This document shows positions 29,162 through 37,418 of a DNA stretch of 64,000 nt, one piece after another. Within the stretch, counting starts at the first letter, position 1. The number at the start of each line of letters is the position of its first letter. The stretch lies in NCBI GenBank assembly GCA_000716465.1, contig JNWL01000031.1, forward strand, positions 12,694 through 76,693, read 5' to 3'. This DNA is from Streptomyces bikiniensis (GTDB lineage Bacteria > Actinomycetota > Actinomycetes > Streptomycetales > Streptomycetaceae). A program made the position numbers and the translations under genes. The notes beneath the pieces were generated by a model that saw only the letters and a list, made by a program, of their open reading frames with translations, made no database searches and had not been told where the DNA came from.

Positions 29162-29200
29162 GAGCGATGTGCGAGTGAATAGGTGAAAGGGGAGGGCGAC

Positions 29201-30046
29201 GTGAGCGACAGCCCGGCCGGTCGGCTCCAGGCCCTCTTCGAGGGGCACCGGCTGACGCCGACCCAGCGGCGGATCGCGCACTGCATGGTGCGGCGCGCCG
29301 CGGACGTGCCGTTCCTGTCCAGCGTGGAGCTGGCCGAGCTCGCCGGGGTCAGCCAGCCCTCCGTCACCCGCTTCGCCGTCGCCCTCGGCTTCGACGGCTA
29401 CCCGGCGCTCCGCCGCCACCTGCGCGAGGTCGCGCCTCCCGAGGCCGAAGCCGGTTCCGGCGGGGGCGAGGAGCACAACGAGTACCAGCAGGCCGTGCTC
29501 GCCGAGATCGAGAACCTCCGGCACCTCGCCGGGCTGCTCGCGGACCCCGGGCCCGTCGAGCGGGCCGGCCGGCTGCTCGCCCGCTCCCGCCCGCTGCCCG
29601 TGCTCGGGCTGCGGGCCGCCTCCTCGCAGGCGCGCGGCTTCGCCTACTTCGCCGCCAAGGTGCACCCGGACGTGCGGCTCCTCGACGAGGGCGGCTCGAT
29701 GCTCACGGACCGCGTCGACGCGGCCGTACGGGCCGGGGCCACGGCTCTGCTCTGCTTCGCGCTGCCCCGGCACCCGCGCGAGGTCGTCGAGGCCCTGGAG
29801 TACGCGCGGGCGGCCGGACTCGCGGTCGTGACCGTCGCCGACTCGGCGTTCGCGCCCGTCGCCGCCCACAGCGACCTGCTGATCCCGGCCGCCGTCGGCA
29901 CCGGGCTCGCCTTCGACACCGCCTGCGCCCCCATGATGCTCGGCCGGGTCCTCCTGGAGGCCATGGCCGACGAACTCCCCAACGCGCAGGCGCGCCTGGA
30001 GGAGTTCGACGCGAAGGCGGCGGCGCGGGGCCTGTTCGTGGAGTAG
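29201..30046 (+). CDS. MurR/RpiR-family transcriptional regulator
   Basis: A 281-residue repressor/activator. An N-terminal HTH_6 domain (residues about 8-80, RLTPTQRRIAHCMVRRAADVPFLSSVELAELAGVSQPSVTRFAVALGFDGYPALRRHLRE) is followed by a SIS sugar-phosphate-binding-like domain (about 115-260; LPVLGLRAASSQARGFAYFAAKV and VTVADSAFAPVAAHSDLLIPA). GTG 29201 has GAAAGGGGAGGG upstream. RpiR proteins respond to phosphosugars or related ligands; one next to hut genes could instead control histidine or sugar use. A perfect dyad sits just upstream of it, and the hutU promoter has another with the TGAATA half-site. Confidence 0.88.
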   Translation: MSDSPAGRLQALFEGHRLTPTQRRIAHCMVRRAADVPFLSSVELAELAGVSQPSVTRFAVALGFDGYPALRRHLREVAPPEAEAGSGGGEEHNEYQQAVLAEIENLRHLAGLLADPGPVERAGRLLARSRPLPVLGLRAASSQARGFAYFAAKVHPDVRLLDEGGSMLTDRVDAAVRAGATALLCFALPRHPREVVEALEYARAAGLAVVTVADSAFAPVAAHSDLLIPAAVGTGLAFDTACAPMMLGRVLLEAMADELPNAQARLEEFDAKAAARGLFVE

Positions 30047-30047
30047 C

Positions 30048-30068
30048 CGGCCGGACTCCTTCCGGCCG
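30048..30068. terminator. Hairpin between convergent RpiR and roadblock genes
   Basis: CGGCCGG (30048-30054) and CCGGCCG (30062-30068) form a 7-bp stem with a 7-nt loop, filling the whole 22-bp gap between the two stop codons. It can act on both strands. Confidence 0.65.
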
Positions 30069-30440
30069 TCAGACCTCCAGCTCGTTCTCGATCTTCTTGA
30101 GCTGGTGGCGGGCCATCGCCAGGTTCGCCCGGTCCTTGTGCAGGGCCAGGTAGAGGAAGAGGCCGTTGGTGTTGCGCCCCTTGAGCAGCCGGATCAGGTG
30201 GTAGTGGGTGCCGAGGGTGATGAGGATGTCCTCGATCTCGTCGTTCAGGCCCAGCATCTCCATCGCCCGGACCTTGGCCCGGACGACGTCGGTGTTGCCG
30301 GCCGCGGCCACGTTCAGGTCCAGCTCCTTGCCGCCGCCGATCGTGCCGAGCGCCATGCCGCTGGTGTAGTCGACGAGCGCAGCGCCGATCGCGCCGTCGA
30401 TGGAGGCCGCTTCCTTGAGGGAGGTCTCGGTGTTCGCCAT
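30069..30440 (-). CDS. Roadblock/LC7-like protein (last gene of the set)
   Basis: A 123-residue protein with a roadblock-type layout: helix, then GAALVDYTSGMALG, a central helix, a beta strand IEDILITLGTHYHLIRLLKG, and the strand-helix GLFLYLALHKDRANLAMARHQLKKIENELEV. Roadblock proteins usually bind small MglA-like GTPases. It is closely similar in plan to the protein at 31859-32284 (shared TSGxALGT and LARMxLxxIxxxL elements), so the two are paralogues. It is the downstream end of a four-gene minus-strand set, separated from the next by a 16-bp tandem array. Confidence 0.8.
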   Translation of the reverse strand: MANTETSLKEAASIDGAIGAALVDYTSGMALGTIGGGKELDLNVAAAGNTDVVRAKVRAMEMLGLNDEIEDILITLGTHYHLIRLLKGRNTNGLFLYLALHKDRANLAMARHQLKKIENELEV

Positions 30441-30461
30441 GGTGTCGTACTTCTTCCTTCT

Positions 30462-30539
30462 GGGGTTACGGACTTCAGGGGTTGCGGGCTTCGGGGACTG
30501 CGGGCTTCCGGGGTGCGGGTTTCAGGGGGCGCGGGCTCC
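30462..30539. repeat. Five 15-16 bp tandem repeats between two roadblock genes
   Basis: Units beginning GGGGTTACGGACTTCA at 30462, 30478, 30494, 30510 and 30525 share the pattern GGGG-n-TGCGGGCTTC. They fill most of the 103-bp gap and lie in the leader of the 30069-30440 gene. Copy number and sequence drift are visible from one end to the other. Confidence 0.8.
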
Positions 30540-30543
30540 CCGG

Positions 30544-31044
30544 CTACGCGCTCCCGGGCCGGCGGACCTCCCGGACCGGGGGGCCCGCGGCGGGCGGCGG
30601 CTTCCCCGGGAGCGGGGGCCTGCCCGGGTACGGGGGCGGGAGCTGCCCCAGCCGGTTCGGCTCCCTGCGCTCAAGCGCGCCGTCGACCAGCTCGCCTATC
30701 CTGGCGCTGGACCTGCGGGCCTCCAGGTGGAGCCGCCCCACGTTGATCCGGGGCTCCGCGAGCAGCGTCAGGACGGCCGAGCCGCCCGCCGCGTACGTCG
30801 CCACGTAGCCGCTCTCGCCGCGTACGAGCAGTTCGCGGAAGCGGCCCTGGCCGGTGGAGTCGGTCAGGCGCTGGCCGACGCCGAGCGCCGCCGCGGTCAG
30901 CGCGGCCACGCTCTCGGCCTCGCCGTCCACGGTGTCGTGGGCCAGGACGAGTCCGTCGGCGCTGGCCGCCAGGGCTCCGGTGAGCTGGGGCAGCCGCGCC
31001 CGCAGCCGTCTCAGCTCGCCGAGGACCTCGGCTTCTGCCGTCAT
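30544..31044 (-). CDS. Roadblock/LC7 domain protein with proline-rich tail
   Basis: A 166-residue protein. Residues about 5-120 form a roadblock domain of the type found in Streptomyces conservons (LRRLRARLPQLTGALAASADGLVLAHD, then SVAALTAAALGVGQRL, ELLVRGESGYVATYAAGGSAVLTLLAEPRINVGRLHLEARRSSARIGELVD). The last about 40 residues are Pro/Gly-rich. ATG 31044 has GGAGAC 7 bases upstream; the in-frame ATG 31089 has none. It follows the DUF4388 gene by 41 bp and belongs to the same transcription unit. A GTPase partner gene is not present. Confidence 0.85.
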   Translation of the reverse strand: MTAEAEVLGELRRLRARLPQLTGALAASADGLVLAHDTVDGEAESVAALTAAALGVGQRLTDSTGQGRFRELLVRGESGYVATYAAGGSAVLTLLAEPRINVGRLHLEARRSSARIGELVDGALERREPNRLGQLPPPYPGRPPLPGKPPPAAGPPVREVRRPGSA

Positions 31045-31085
31045 GAGCTGTCTCCTCTCGGCGCGCATGCGCAGGGCACGCCTCA

Positions 31086-31862
31086 TCACAGGTGTGCCTC
31101 CAGGGCGTCACGGAGCCGGCGCAGCAGGGCGATGTCGGGATCGGGCACCGGCGGGACGGGTAAGAGGGCCGGTGGCACGGGGTCGGGTTCGGGTTCGGGC
31201 GTGAGCGGGGTCTCGACGAGACCGGCGGCGGCGAGCCTCCGTACGTCGAGGAGGGTGTGGAAGGCGGGGCGGCCGAGCAGCCGGGCCAGCTCGGCCGGGG
31301 TGCGCTCGCCGTCGGCCGCCGCGAGCAGCGCGCGCTGCCGGGCCCCCACGGTCTGGCCGGGGGCGGCGGGGCGGGGGACGACCGGGGCGGTGTCCACGGC
31401 GGGGTACGGCCAGACGGCGTCGAGGAGTTCGCGGCGGCGCACCGTCTCGCGCTCGACTGCCTCGGCCGAGACCGGCCGCACCGTCCCGAACCAGTGCCCC
31501 ACCCCGTACCGGAAGCGGGTCGGGCCGCTGGTGGGGGAGAGGGCGAAGAAGGCCGCGTCGAAGACGGCGCCGAGGTGGCAGATCTCCAGCTCCCCGTCCT
31601 GGAGCCGGCCGCTGTCGACCAGGAAGCGGCCCACCGCGCGGTGGGCGCCGGCCCGGTCGACGGCCTCGTCCCAGTTCTCCCGGGGCAGCCGGCCGCCGGT
31701 GGTGAGGAGGACGTCGACGCCGGGGGCGGCCGGGCTCTCGGCGTGCACGACCCGGCCGTCCACGAGGTAGAGCGTGCCGTGGTCGCGCAGCAGGGCCCCG
31801 GTGGCCTTCTCGGCGGCGAGCCGGACCAGCATCGGGGAGACGGGGGTGGCGACCGCGCTCAT
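31086..31862 (-). CDS. DUF4388 (PATAN-like) domain protein
   Basis: A 258-residue cytoplasmic protein. The N-terminal half is DUF4388-like: SPMLVRLAAEKATGALLRDHGTLYLVDGRVVHAESPAAPGVDVLL, then a segment on LVDSGRLQDGELE...GAVFDAAFFALSP. The C-terminal half looks like a winged-helix module (GARQRALLAAADGERTPAELARLLGRPAFHTLLDVRRLAAAGLVETP). DUF4388/PATAN domains occur in two-component and gliding-motility signalling and are thought to be protein-interaction modules. Its ATG overlaps the upstream gene's stop (ATGA at 31859-31862), so the two are translationally coupled. Confidence 0.82.
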   Translation of the reverse strand: MSAVATPVSPMLVRLAAEKATGALLRDHGTLYLVDGRVVHAESPAAPGVDVLLTTGGRLPRENWDEAVDRAGAHRAVGRFLVDSGRLQDGELEICHLGAVFDAAFFALSPTSGPTRFRYGVGHWFGTVRPVSAEAVERETVRRRELLDAVWPYPAVDTAPVVPRPAAPGQTVGARQRALLAAADGERTPAELARLLGRPAFHTLLDVRRLAAAGLVETPLTPEPEPDPVPPALLPVPPVPDPDIALLRRLRDALEAHL

Positions 31863-32284
31863 CCGAGGACCAGCTTCTCGGCTATGTCGCGGAGCCTCAT
31901 GCGGGCGAGGGCGAGGTTGCCGGTGTCGCGGTCGAGCCAGAGGTGGAGGAAGACGCTGCTGTCGAAGGAGGTCTCGACGAAGCGGAGGACGTGGTAGCCG
32001 GCGCGGGTGGTGACGATCAGGTCCTCGACGGGGGGTCCGCCGGCCTTCTCGGGTCTTCCGTCGTCCCCGCCCCCTCCGGAGTCGTCGTCCGTCGCCAGGA
32101 AGGTGTCGAATTCGGCCGCCGAGCGGGCCAGTTCGGCGGTCTCGGCGGCCGTGGTCTCGTGGTCCCCGACGGGTGACTCGCCCGCCGTTCCCAGTGCGAG
32201 CCCGCTGGTCCAGTCGACCAGGGAGGCGCCCCGAGCACCCGGTAGGGTCATGGCCTCCGTCAGGCACTCGTCGATTCCGGGCAC
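31859..32284 (-). CDS. Roadblock/LC7-like protein (first gene of the set)
   Basis: A 141-residue protein with the same plan as the 30069-30440 product: EAMTLPGARGASLVDWTSGLALGTAG, an acidic Gly-rich loop insertion (residues about 65-85), then VEDLIVTTRAGYHVLRFVET and VFLHLWLDRDTGNLALARMRLRDIAEKLVLG. It opens a four-gene set (this gene, DUF4388, roadblock, roadblock). The 163-bp region upstream to 32447 would contain the promoter; I see no clear hexamers. Confidence 0.8.
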   Translation of the reverse strand: MPGIDECLTEAMTLPGARGASLVDWTSGLALGTAGESPVGDHETTAAETAELARSAAEFDTFLATDDDSGGGGDDGRPEKAGGPPVEDLIVTTRAGYHVLRFVETSFDSSVFLHLWLDRDTGNLALARMRLRDIAEKLVLG

Positions 32285-32447
32285 GCGGATTCCCCTCCCG
32301 ATGCGGCGTGCGAACGTGCGGCAGTGACGGTGACGCTACTGAACGTTCCGCTCCGCGGGAGGTGTTCTGGCATTTTCCATCGGAACATGCCCGGGTCTGA
32401 CGGAAATTGATCCCTCCTACGTGGCGGACACGTGCCACGGGGCCGCG

Positions 32448-32927
32448 TCAGGTCCGGTACTCCACGGCGTGCGCGATGTCCGACAGGTCCTTCGCGAGCG
32501 CCTTGGCGACCGCCTTCGCCCCGAGGCGGGCGAACGCCCGGCCCAGGAGGCCGGGGGCGCGCCCGTGCGCGGGCCGGGCGGAGAAGGACATCCGCAGGAC
32601 GGTGGACCCGGTCCCGTCGGGCGCGAGGGTGAGCTCGGAGACGTAGTGCATGCCGTGGGAGTCGGCGACCGTGACGTACCGGTCGGGCGGCTCGCATGCG
32701 GTCACGGTCATCTCCTCCGTCGCCTCCCGGCCCAGCATCCGCCGGGTCTCGCGCCAGCGCGTGCCCACGTCGAAGCCGCCCGGGGTGAGCACCTCCACCT
32801 TCCGGACGCCGGTCAGGACGCGGGGCAGGTCCGGCAGGTCGGTGATCGCCTCCCAGACCGGCCCGGGGGAGGCGGCGACCCGCCGTTCGACGACGACGCA
32901 GGTGGTGTCCGCACTCGTTCCGCTCAT
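32448..32927 (-). CDS. SRPBCC (START-like) family protein
   Basis: A 159-residue protein with the helix-grip fold pattern of the polyketide cyclase/SRPBCC family: VVVERRVAASPGPVWEAITDLPDLPRVLTGVRKVEVL, DVGTRWRETRRMLGREATEEMTVTACEPPDRY, then a C-terminal long helix. It likely binds a hydrophobic ligand; no specific role can be given. ATG 32927 follows the stop of the upstream decarboxylase gene by 4 bases, so the two are co-transcribed. A longer GTG start (32978) would overlap that gene. Confidence 0.82.
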   Translation of the reverse strand: MSGTSADTTCVVVERRVAASPGPVWEAITDLPDLPRVLTGVRKVEVLTPGGFDVGTRWRETRRMLGREATEEMTVTACEPPDRYVTVADSHGMHYVSELTLAPDGTGSTVLRMSFSARPAHGRAPGLLGRAFARLGAKAVAKALAKDLSDIAHAVEYRT

Positions 32928-32931
32928 GTCC

Positions 32932-34341
32932 TCATGGAAGCCGGGGCGAGGGGGCGGCGCTACCGGACGACCGGTCACCTTCCGCCCGTCCCCGGGGCCG
33001 CACCGGCCCGCCCGGGGGCCGTACCAGCGCGTCCGCCAGGTCCCCGCCCGCCTCGGCGACGATCTCCTCGGGCGTCTGGGCCCTCCGTACGGCCGTGAAC
33101 GCCACCGTCCCGTCCTCCGCCGCGTCGAAGCCGTGGATCGCCGGCCGGGGCAGGCTGTTGTACGCGTAGTGGTGGGCGAAGTAGTACGCGCCGGTGTCCG
33201 GCACCGCCACCACGTCCCCCGGCCGCAGCAGCGGCAGCTCGCGGGCCGTGGCGATCAGGTCCCCGGCGAAGCAGGCGGGCCCCGCCACGTCCTGGACGGC
33301 GGTCTCCCCGGTGCGGGGCCGCCCCTCGGAGTCGTACGCGAGGACGCGCAGCGGCCAGGAGCCGGGGGCGTAGACCGTACGGGTGGCGAGCTGCACGCCC
33401 GCGTGGGTGACGGCGATCGGGCGGCCCCCGGAGGTCTTGGTGTACTCCACCCGGGCGAGGACCGTCCCGTGTTTGGCCAGAAGTGAGCGCCCGAACTCGG
33501 TGACGAGGCGGTAGCGGCCGTCGAAGAGCCCGGGGACGGCGTCGGCGAGCAGCCGGGCGTACTCCGCGTACGTCGGCGTCTCCTCGTCGGAGGCGAAGTT
33601 CACCGGCAGGCCGCCGCCGATGTCCAGGGTGTCGACCTGTCGGCGGCCGGCGGCCCGGTTGATCTCCTCGGCGAGCGCGTACGCCTCCCCGACGCCCTGC
33701 GCCATCAGGGCGAGCGGCACGCCCTGGGAGCCGGTGTGGGTGTGCAGCCGGGTCAGCCACGGGCGGTCCAGGTAGGCCTGGACGACGGTCTTGCGGGCGC
33801 CCTCGTCGCGGAGCGCCACGCCGAACTTGGAGGTGGCGGTCGCGGTGGAGAGCGCGTCGATGGAACCTGCTCCGACCTGCGGGTTCACCCGGAGGCCGAG
33901 GGGCGAGGCGGTGGGCGCGGCGGCCACGAGGGCGTCGAGCCGGTCCAGCTCCTGGAGGTTGTCGGCGTTGACCGCGACCCCGAGCGCGAGGGCCCGGCGC
34001 AGCTCGTCCGGGGTCTTGGCGGGGGAGTCGAGCACGGTGTGCTCCGGCGGGACCCCGGCGGCGCGGGCGAGGGCCAGCTCGCCGGGGCTCGCCACCTCGG
34101 CCCCGATCCCGGCCTCGTGGAGCAGGCGCAGGACGGGGACGAGCGGGGCGGCCTTCACGGCGAAGGCGTGCAGCACGGGCGCGTCGGTGACGGCGGCGAA
34201 GGCGCCGGTCAGGGCGGCGGCGGAGGCGCGGATGCCGGCGGTGTCGAGGAGGGCGACGACCGGTTCGGCGGGGGAGAGGAGTCCTTGGTCGACGGAGGCG
34301 CGGACGGCGAGATCGCGACGGGAGGAGGCCATGGGACCCAT
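32932..34341 (-). CDS. PLP-dependent decarboxylase, diaminopimelate-decarboxylase-like
   Basis: A 469-residue fold-type III (alanine-racemase-like) decarboxylase. The PLP lysine is in LHAFAVKAAP (about residue 63). HTHTGSQG, DTLDIGGGLPVNF and the glycine-rich phosphate loop are present, and the C-terminal substrate region has GPACFAGDLIATARELPLLRPGDVVAVPDTGAYYFAHHYAYNSL, equivalent to the C-x-x-x-D and G-x-Y elements of LysA. It is unlikely to be the essential lysA; such paralogues act on other amino acids or diamines. ATG 34341 lacks an obvious RBS; ATG 34332 is possible. It is divergent from hutU, 129 bp apart. Confidence 0.85.
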   Translation of the reverse strand: MGPMASSRRDLAVRASVDQGLLSPAEPVVALLDTAGIRASAAALTGAFAAVTDAPVLHAFAVKAAPLVPVLRLLHEAGIGAEVASPGELALARAAGVPPEHTVLDSPAKTPDELRRALALGVAVNADNLQELDRLDALVAAAPTASPLGLRVNPQVGAGSIDALSTATATSKFGVALRDEGARKTVVQAYLDRPWLTRLHTHTGSQGVPLALMAQGVGEAYALAEEINRAAGRRQVDTLDIGGGLPVNFASDEETPTYAEYARLLADAVPGLFDGRYRLVTEFGRSLLAKHGTVLARVEYTKTSGGRPIAVTHAGVQLATRTVYAPGSWPLRVLAYDSEGRPRTGETAVQDVAGPACFAGDLIATARELPLLRPGDVVAVPDTGAYYFAHHYAYNSLPRPAIHGFDAAEDGTVAFTAVRRAQTPEEIVAEAGGDLADALVRPPGGPVRPRGRAEGDRSSGSAAPSPRLP

Positions 34342-34406
34342 GGTCGTCCATCGGGTGCGGGAGCGGGAGGGGACGGGTCCCGCGCCGCGCCTCCCGCCCG
34401 GCCCTG

Positions 34407-34442
34407 TTGACTACATCTATTCATGCCGCCAGGATGTGAATA
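34407..34442 (+). promoter_or_regulatory. hutU promoter with overlapping palindromic operator
   Basis: TTGACT (34407-34412), a 17-bp spacer and CAGGAT (34430-34435) form a good HrdB-type promoter, with start expected near 34442. The perfect dyad TATTCA-N13-TGAATA (34418-34423, 34437-34442) straddles the -10 box, the position expected for a repressor site. The ribosome-binding site GAGGAGG follows at 34457-34463. Confidence 0.65.
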
Positions 34443-34470
34443 TCTGAACGACATTCGAGGAGGCACCGCC

Positions 34471-36180
34471 ATGTCAGGACCCCGCCCCGTACGGGCCCCG
34501 CGCGGTACGGAACTGAGCGCCCTGGGATGGCAGCAGGAGGCCGCCCTCCGGATGCTCCAGAACAACCTGGACCCCGAGGTCGCCGAGCACCCCGACAAGC
34601 TCGTCGTCTACGGCGGCACCGGCAGGGCCGCCCGCGACTGGCGTTCCTTCGACGCGATGGTCCGCACCCTGCGCACCCTCAAGCAGGACGAGACGATGCT
34701 CGTCCAGTCCGGCCGCCCGGTCGGCGTCATGCAGACCCACGAGTGGGCCCCGCGCGTCCTCATCGCCAACTCCAACCTGGTCGGCGACTGGGCGAACTGG
34801 GAGGAGTTCCGGCGCCTGGAGCAGCTCGGCCTCACCATGTACGGCCAGATGACGGCCGGCTCCTGGATCTACATCGGCACCCAGGGCATCCTCCAGGGCA
34901 CGTACGAGACCTTCGCCGCCGTCGCCGCGAAGAAGTTCGGCGGCACCCTGGCCGGGACCATCACCCTGACCGCCGGGCTCGGCGGCATGGGCGGCGCCCA
35001 GCCGCTCGCCGTGACGATGAACGACGGCGTCGCGATCTGCATCGACGTCGACCCGCGCGCCATCGAGCGCCGCATCGAGCACCGCTACCTGGACGTCAAG
35101 GCCGACTCCCTGGAGCACGCCCTCGCGCTCGCGACCGAGGCCCGCGACGCCCGCCGCCCGCTCTCCGTCGGCCTCCTCGGCAACGCCGCCGAACTGCTGC
35201 CCCGGATGCTGGCCGAGGGCGCCCCGATCGACATCGTCACGGACCAGACCTCCGCCCACGACCCGCTCTCCTACCTCCCCGTCGGCATCGCCTTCGAGGA
35301 CATGGCCGACGCGGCGGCGAAGGACCCGGCCGGGTTCACCACCCGGGCCCGCGAGTCGATGGCCCGGCACGTCGAGGCCATGGTCGGCTTCATGGACGCG
35401 GGCGCCGAGGTCTTCGACTACGGCAATTCGATCCGCGGCGAGGCCCAGCTCGCCGGATACGACCGCGCCTTCGCCTTCCCGGGCTTCGTCCCGGCGTACA
35501 TCCGCCCGCTGTTCTGCGAGGGCAAGGGCCCGTTCCGCTGGGCCGCCCTCTCCGGCGAGGCCTCGGACATCCACAAGACCGACAAGGCGATCCTCGACCT
35601 CTTCCCGGAGAACGAGTCCCTCGCGCGCTGGATCAGGATGGCCGGCGAGCGCGTCCACTTCCAGGGCCTGCCCGCCCGCATCTGCTGGCTCGGCCAGGGC
35701 GAGCGCGACAAGGCCGGCGCCATGTTCAACGACATGGTCGCCGACGGCACCCTCGCCGCCCCCCTCGCCATCGGCCGCGACCACCTGGACTGCGGCTCGG
35801 TCGCCTCCCCGTACCGCGAGACCGAGGCCATGCTCGACGGCTCCGACGCCATCGCGGACTGGCCGCTCCTGAACGCCATGGTCAACGTCGCCTCCGGTGC
35901 CTCCTGGGTCTCCCTCCACCACGGCGGCGGCGTCGGCATGGGCCGCTCGATCCACGCGGGCCAGGTCTCGGTGGCCGACGGCACCGCCCTCGCGGGCGAG
36001 AAGATCCGCCGCGTGCTGACCAACGACCCGGGCATGGGCGTCATCCGGCACGTCGACGCCGGTTACGACATCGCGGAGCGGGTCGCCGACGAGAAGGGCG
36101 TCCGCATCCCGATGCGCGAGGACTCCCAGGACGAGGCGTCCGGCTCCGGCGTCTCCGCCTCCGGGGAAGGCTCCGCGTGA
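34471..36180 (+). CDS. hutU: Urocanate hydratase (urocanase)
   Basis: HutU hydrates urocanate to 4-imidazolone-5-propionate, the second step of histidine degradation, with NAD as an electrophilic cofactor. The 569-residue protein shows the family's N-terminal [25 protein letters not shown], the NAD-binding [20 protein letters not shown] and the later [17 protein letters not shown]. The C-terminal part ([24 protein letters not shown]) is also typical. ATG 34471 has GAGGAGG 7 bases upstream. It leads a four-gene operon; the stop overlaps the next start by GTGA. Histidase (hutH) is not in this window, which in my memory is also the case for the S. coelicolor hut cluster. Confidence 0.97.
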   Translation: MSGPRPVRAPRGTELSALGWQQEAALRMLQNNLDPEVAEHPDKLVVYGGTGRAARDWRSFDAMVRTLRTLKQDETMLVQSGRPVGVMQTHEWAPRVLIANSNLVGDWANWEEFRRLEQLGLTMYGQMTAGSWIYIGTQGILQGTYETFAAVAAKKFGGTLAGTITLTAGLGGMGGAQPLAVTMNDGVAICIDVDPRAIERRIEHRYLDVKADSLEHALALATEARDARRPLSVGLLGNAAELLPRMLAEGAPIDIVTDQTSAHDPLSYLPVGIAFEDMADAAAKDPAGFTTRARESMARHVEAMVGFMDAGAEVFDYGNSIRGEAQLAGYDRAFAFPGFVPAYIRPLFCEGKGPFRWAALSGEASDIHKTDKAILDLFPENESLARWIRMAGERVHFQGLPARICWLGQGERDKAGAMFNDMVADGTLAAPLAIGRDHLDCGSVASPYRETEAMLDGSDAIADWPLLNAMVNVASGASWVSLHHGGGVGMGRSIHAGQVSVADGTALAGEKIRRVLTNDPGMGVIRHVDAGYDIAERVADEKGVRIPMREDSQDEASGSGVSASGEGSA

Positions 36181-37418
36181 GCGAGACCTTCCACGCCATG
36201 TGGCGGTCGCTGCGGCCCCTCGGCCGCAGCGCCGCCTCCGGTGGCTACCGCCGCTACGCCTGGACGGACGCCGACGCCGACTGCCGCCTCTGGTTCCGGA
36301 TGCAGGCCGAGGCCCGCCGCCTGGACGTCGAGACCGACCGCAACGGCAACCAGTGGGCCTGGCTCGGCGACCCCACGGCCGGCGACGCCGTCGTCACCGG
36401 CTCCCACCTGGACTCCGTCCCCGACGGCGGCGCCTTCGACGGCCCCCTCGGCGTCGTCTCCTCCTTCGCCGCCCTCGACGAACTGCGCGCCCGGGGCGTC
36501 TCCTTCAAGCGCCCCCTCGCCATCGTCAACTTCGGCGACGAGGAGGGCGCCCGCTTCGGCCTCGCCTGCGTCGGCTCCCGGCTCACCGCCGGACGCCTGA
36601 CGAAGGAGCAGGCGTACGAGCTGCGCGACGGCGACGGGGTCGGCCTCCCGCAGGCCATGGAGGCCGCCGGGTACGACCCCGAGGCCATCGGCCCCGACCC
36701 GGAGCGGCTGGCCCGCATCGGCGCCTTCGTGGAACTGCACGTCGAGCAGGGCCGGGCCCTGGACCTGTCCGGCGACGCGATCGGCGTCGCCTCCTCCATC
36801 TGGCCGCACGGCCGCTGGCGGTACGACTTCGCGGGCGAGGCCAACCACGCCGGCACCACCCGGCTCGTGGACCGCCGCGACCCGATGCTCACCTACGCCG
36901 AGACCGTCCTCGCCGCCCGCCGCGAGGCCGAACTCGCGGGCGCCGTCGCCACCTTCGGCAAGATCGCGGTCGAGCCCAACGGCGTCAACGCCATCCCCTC
37001 CCTCGTGCGCGGCTGGCTCGACGCGCGCGCCGCCGACCAGGACGCCCTGGACGCGGTCGTCGCGGGCGTCGAGACGGCGGCCCGCGACTACGCCGACCGC
37101 CACGGCATCGACCTCACGGTCGTCCGCGAGTCCTTCACCCCGGTCGTGGACTTCTCGCACGCCCTGCGCGACGAGCTGTCCCGGATCCTGGGCGACTCGG
37201 CCGCCGGCACCCCGGGGCCCTCGGGCAAGGTCCCGGTCCTCGGCACGGGCGCGGGCCACGACGCGGGCATTCTGTCCGAATCGATCCCGACCGCCATGCT
37301 GTTCGTACGCAACCCCACGGGCGTCTCGCACTCCCCGGCCGAGTTCGCGGCCGAGGACGACTGCCTGGCCGGGGTCCGCGCACTCGCCGACGTACTGGAG
37401 GAGCTGGCGTGCCGCTGA
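36177..37418 (+). CDS. M20-family amidohydrolase (allantoate amidohydrolase-like), hut-associated
   Basis: A 413-residue dinuclear zinc amidohydrolase of the M20 carbamoylase/allantoate-amidohydrolase group. Likely metal ligands are His77 and Asp88 ([18 protein letters not shown]), Glu122-123 (GDEEGARFG), His188 (ELHVEQG) and His385 (VSHSPAEF). It starts at GTG 36177, overlapping hutU, and its end overlaps hutF by 10 bp. It therefore sits between two enzymes of histidine degradation. The family hydrolyses N-carbamoyl or N-formimino-type groups; in this place it most likely removes formate from N-formylglutamate, the step HutG does elsewhere. That assignment is inference. Confidence 0.88.
   Translation: MSETFHAMWRSLRPLGRSAASGGYRRYAWTDADADCRLWFRMQAEARRLDVETDRNGNQWAWLGDPTAGDAVVTGSHLDSVPDGGAFDGPLGVVSSFAALDELRARGVSFKRPLAIVNFGDEEGARFGLACVGSRLTAGRLTKEQAYELRDGDGVGLPQAMEAAGYDPEAIGPDPERLARIGAFVELHVEQGRALDLSGDAIGVASSIWPHGRWRYDFAGEANHAGTTRLVDRRDPMLTYAETVLAARREAELAGAVATFGKIAVEPNGVNAIPSLVRGWLDARAADQDALDAVVAGVETAARDYADRHGIDLTVVRESFTPVVDFSHALRDELSRILGDSAAGTPGPSGKVPVLGTGAGHDAGILSESIPTAMLFVRNPTGVSHSPAEFAAEDDCLAGVRALADVLEELACR

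Noticed and set aside
30069..32284. A complete conservon (cvn operon)
   Set aside because: Roadblock proteins are present, but the kinase-like CvnA, DUF742 protein and GTPase are absent.
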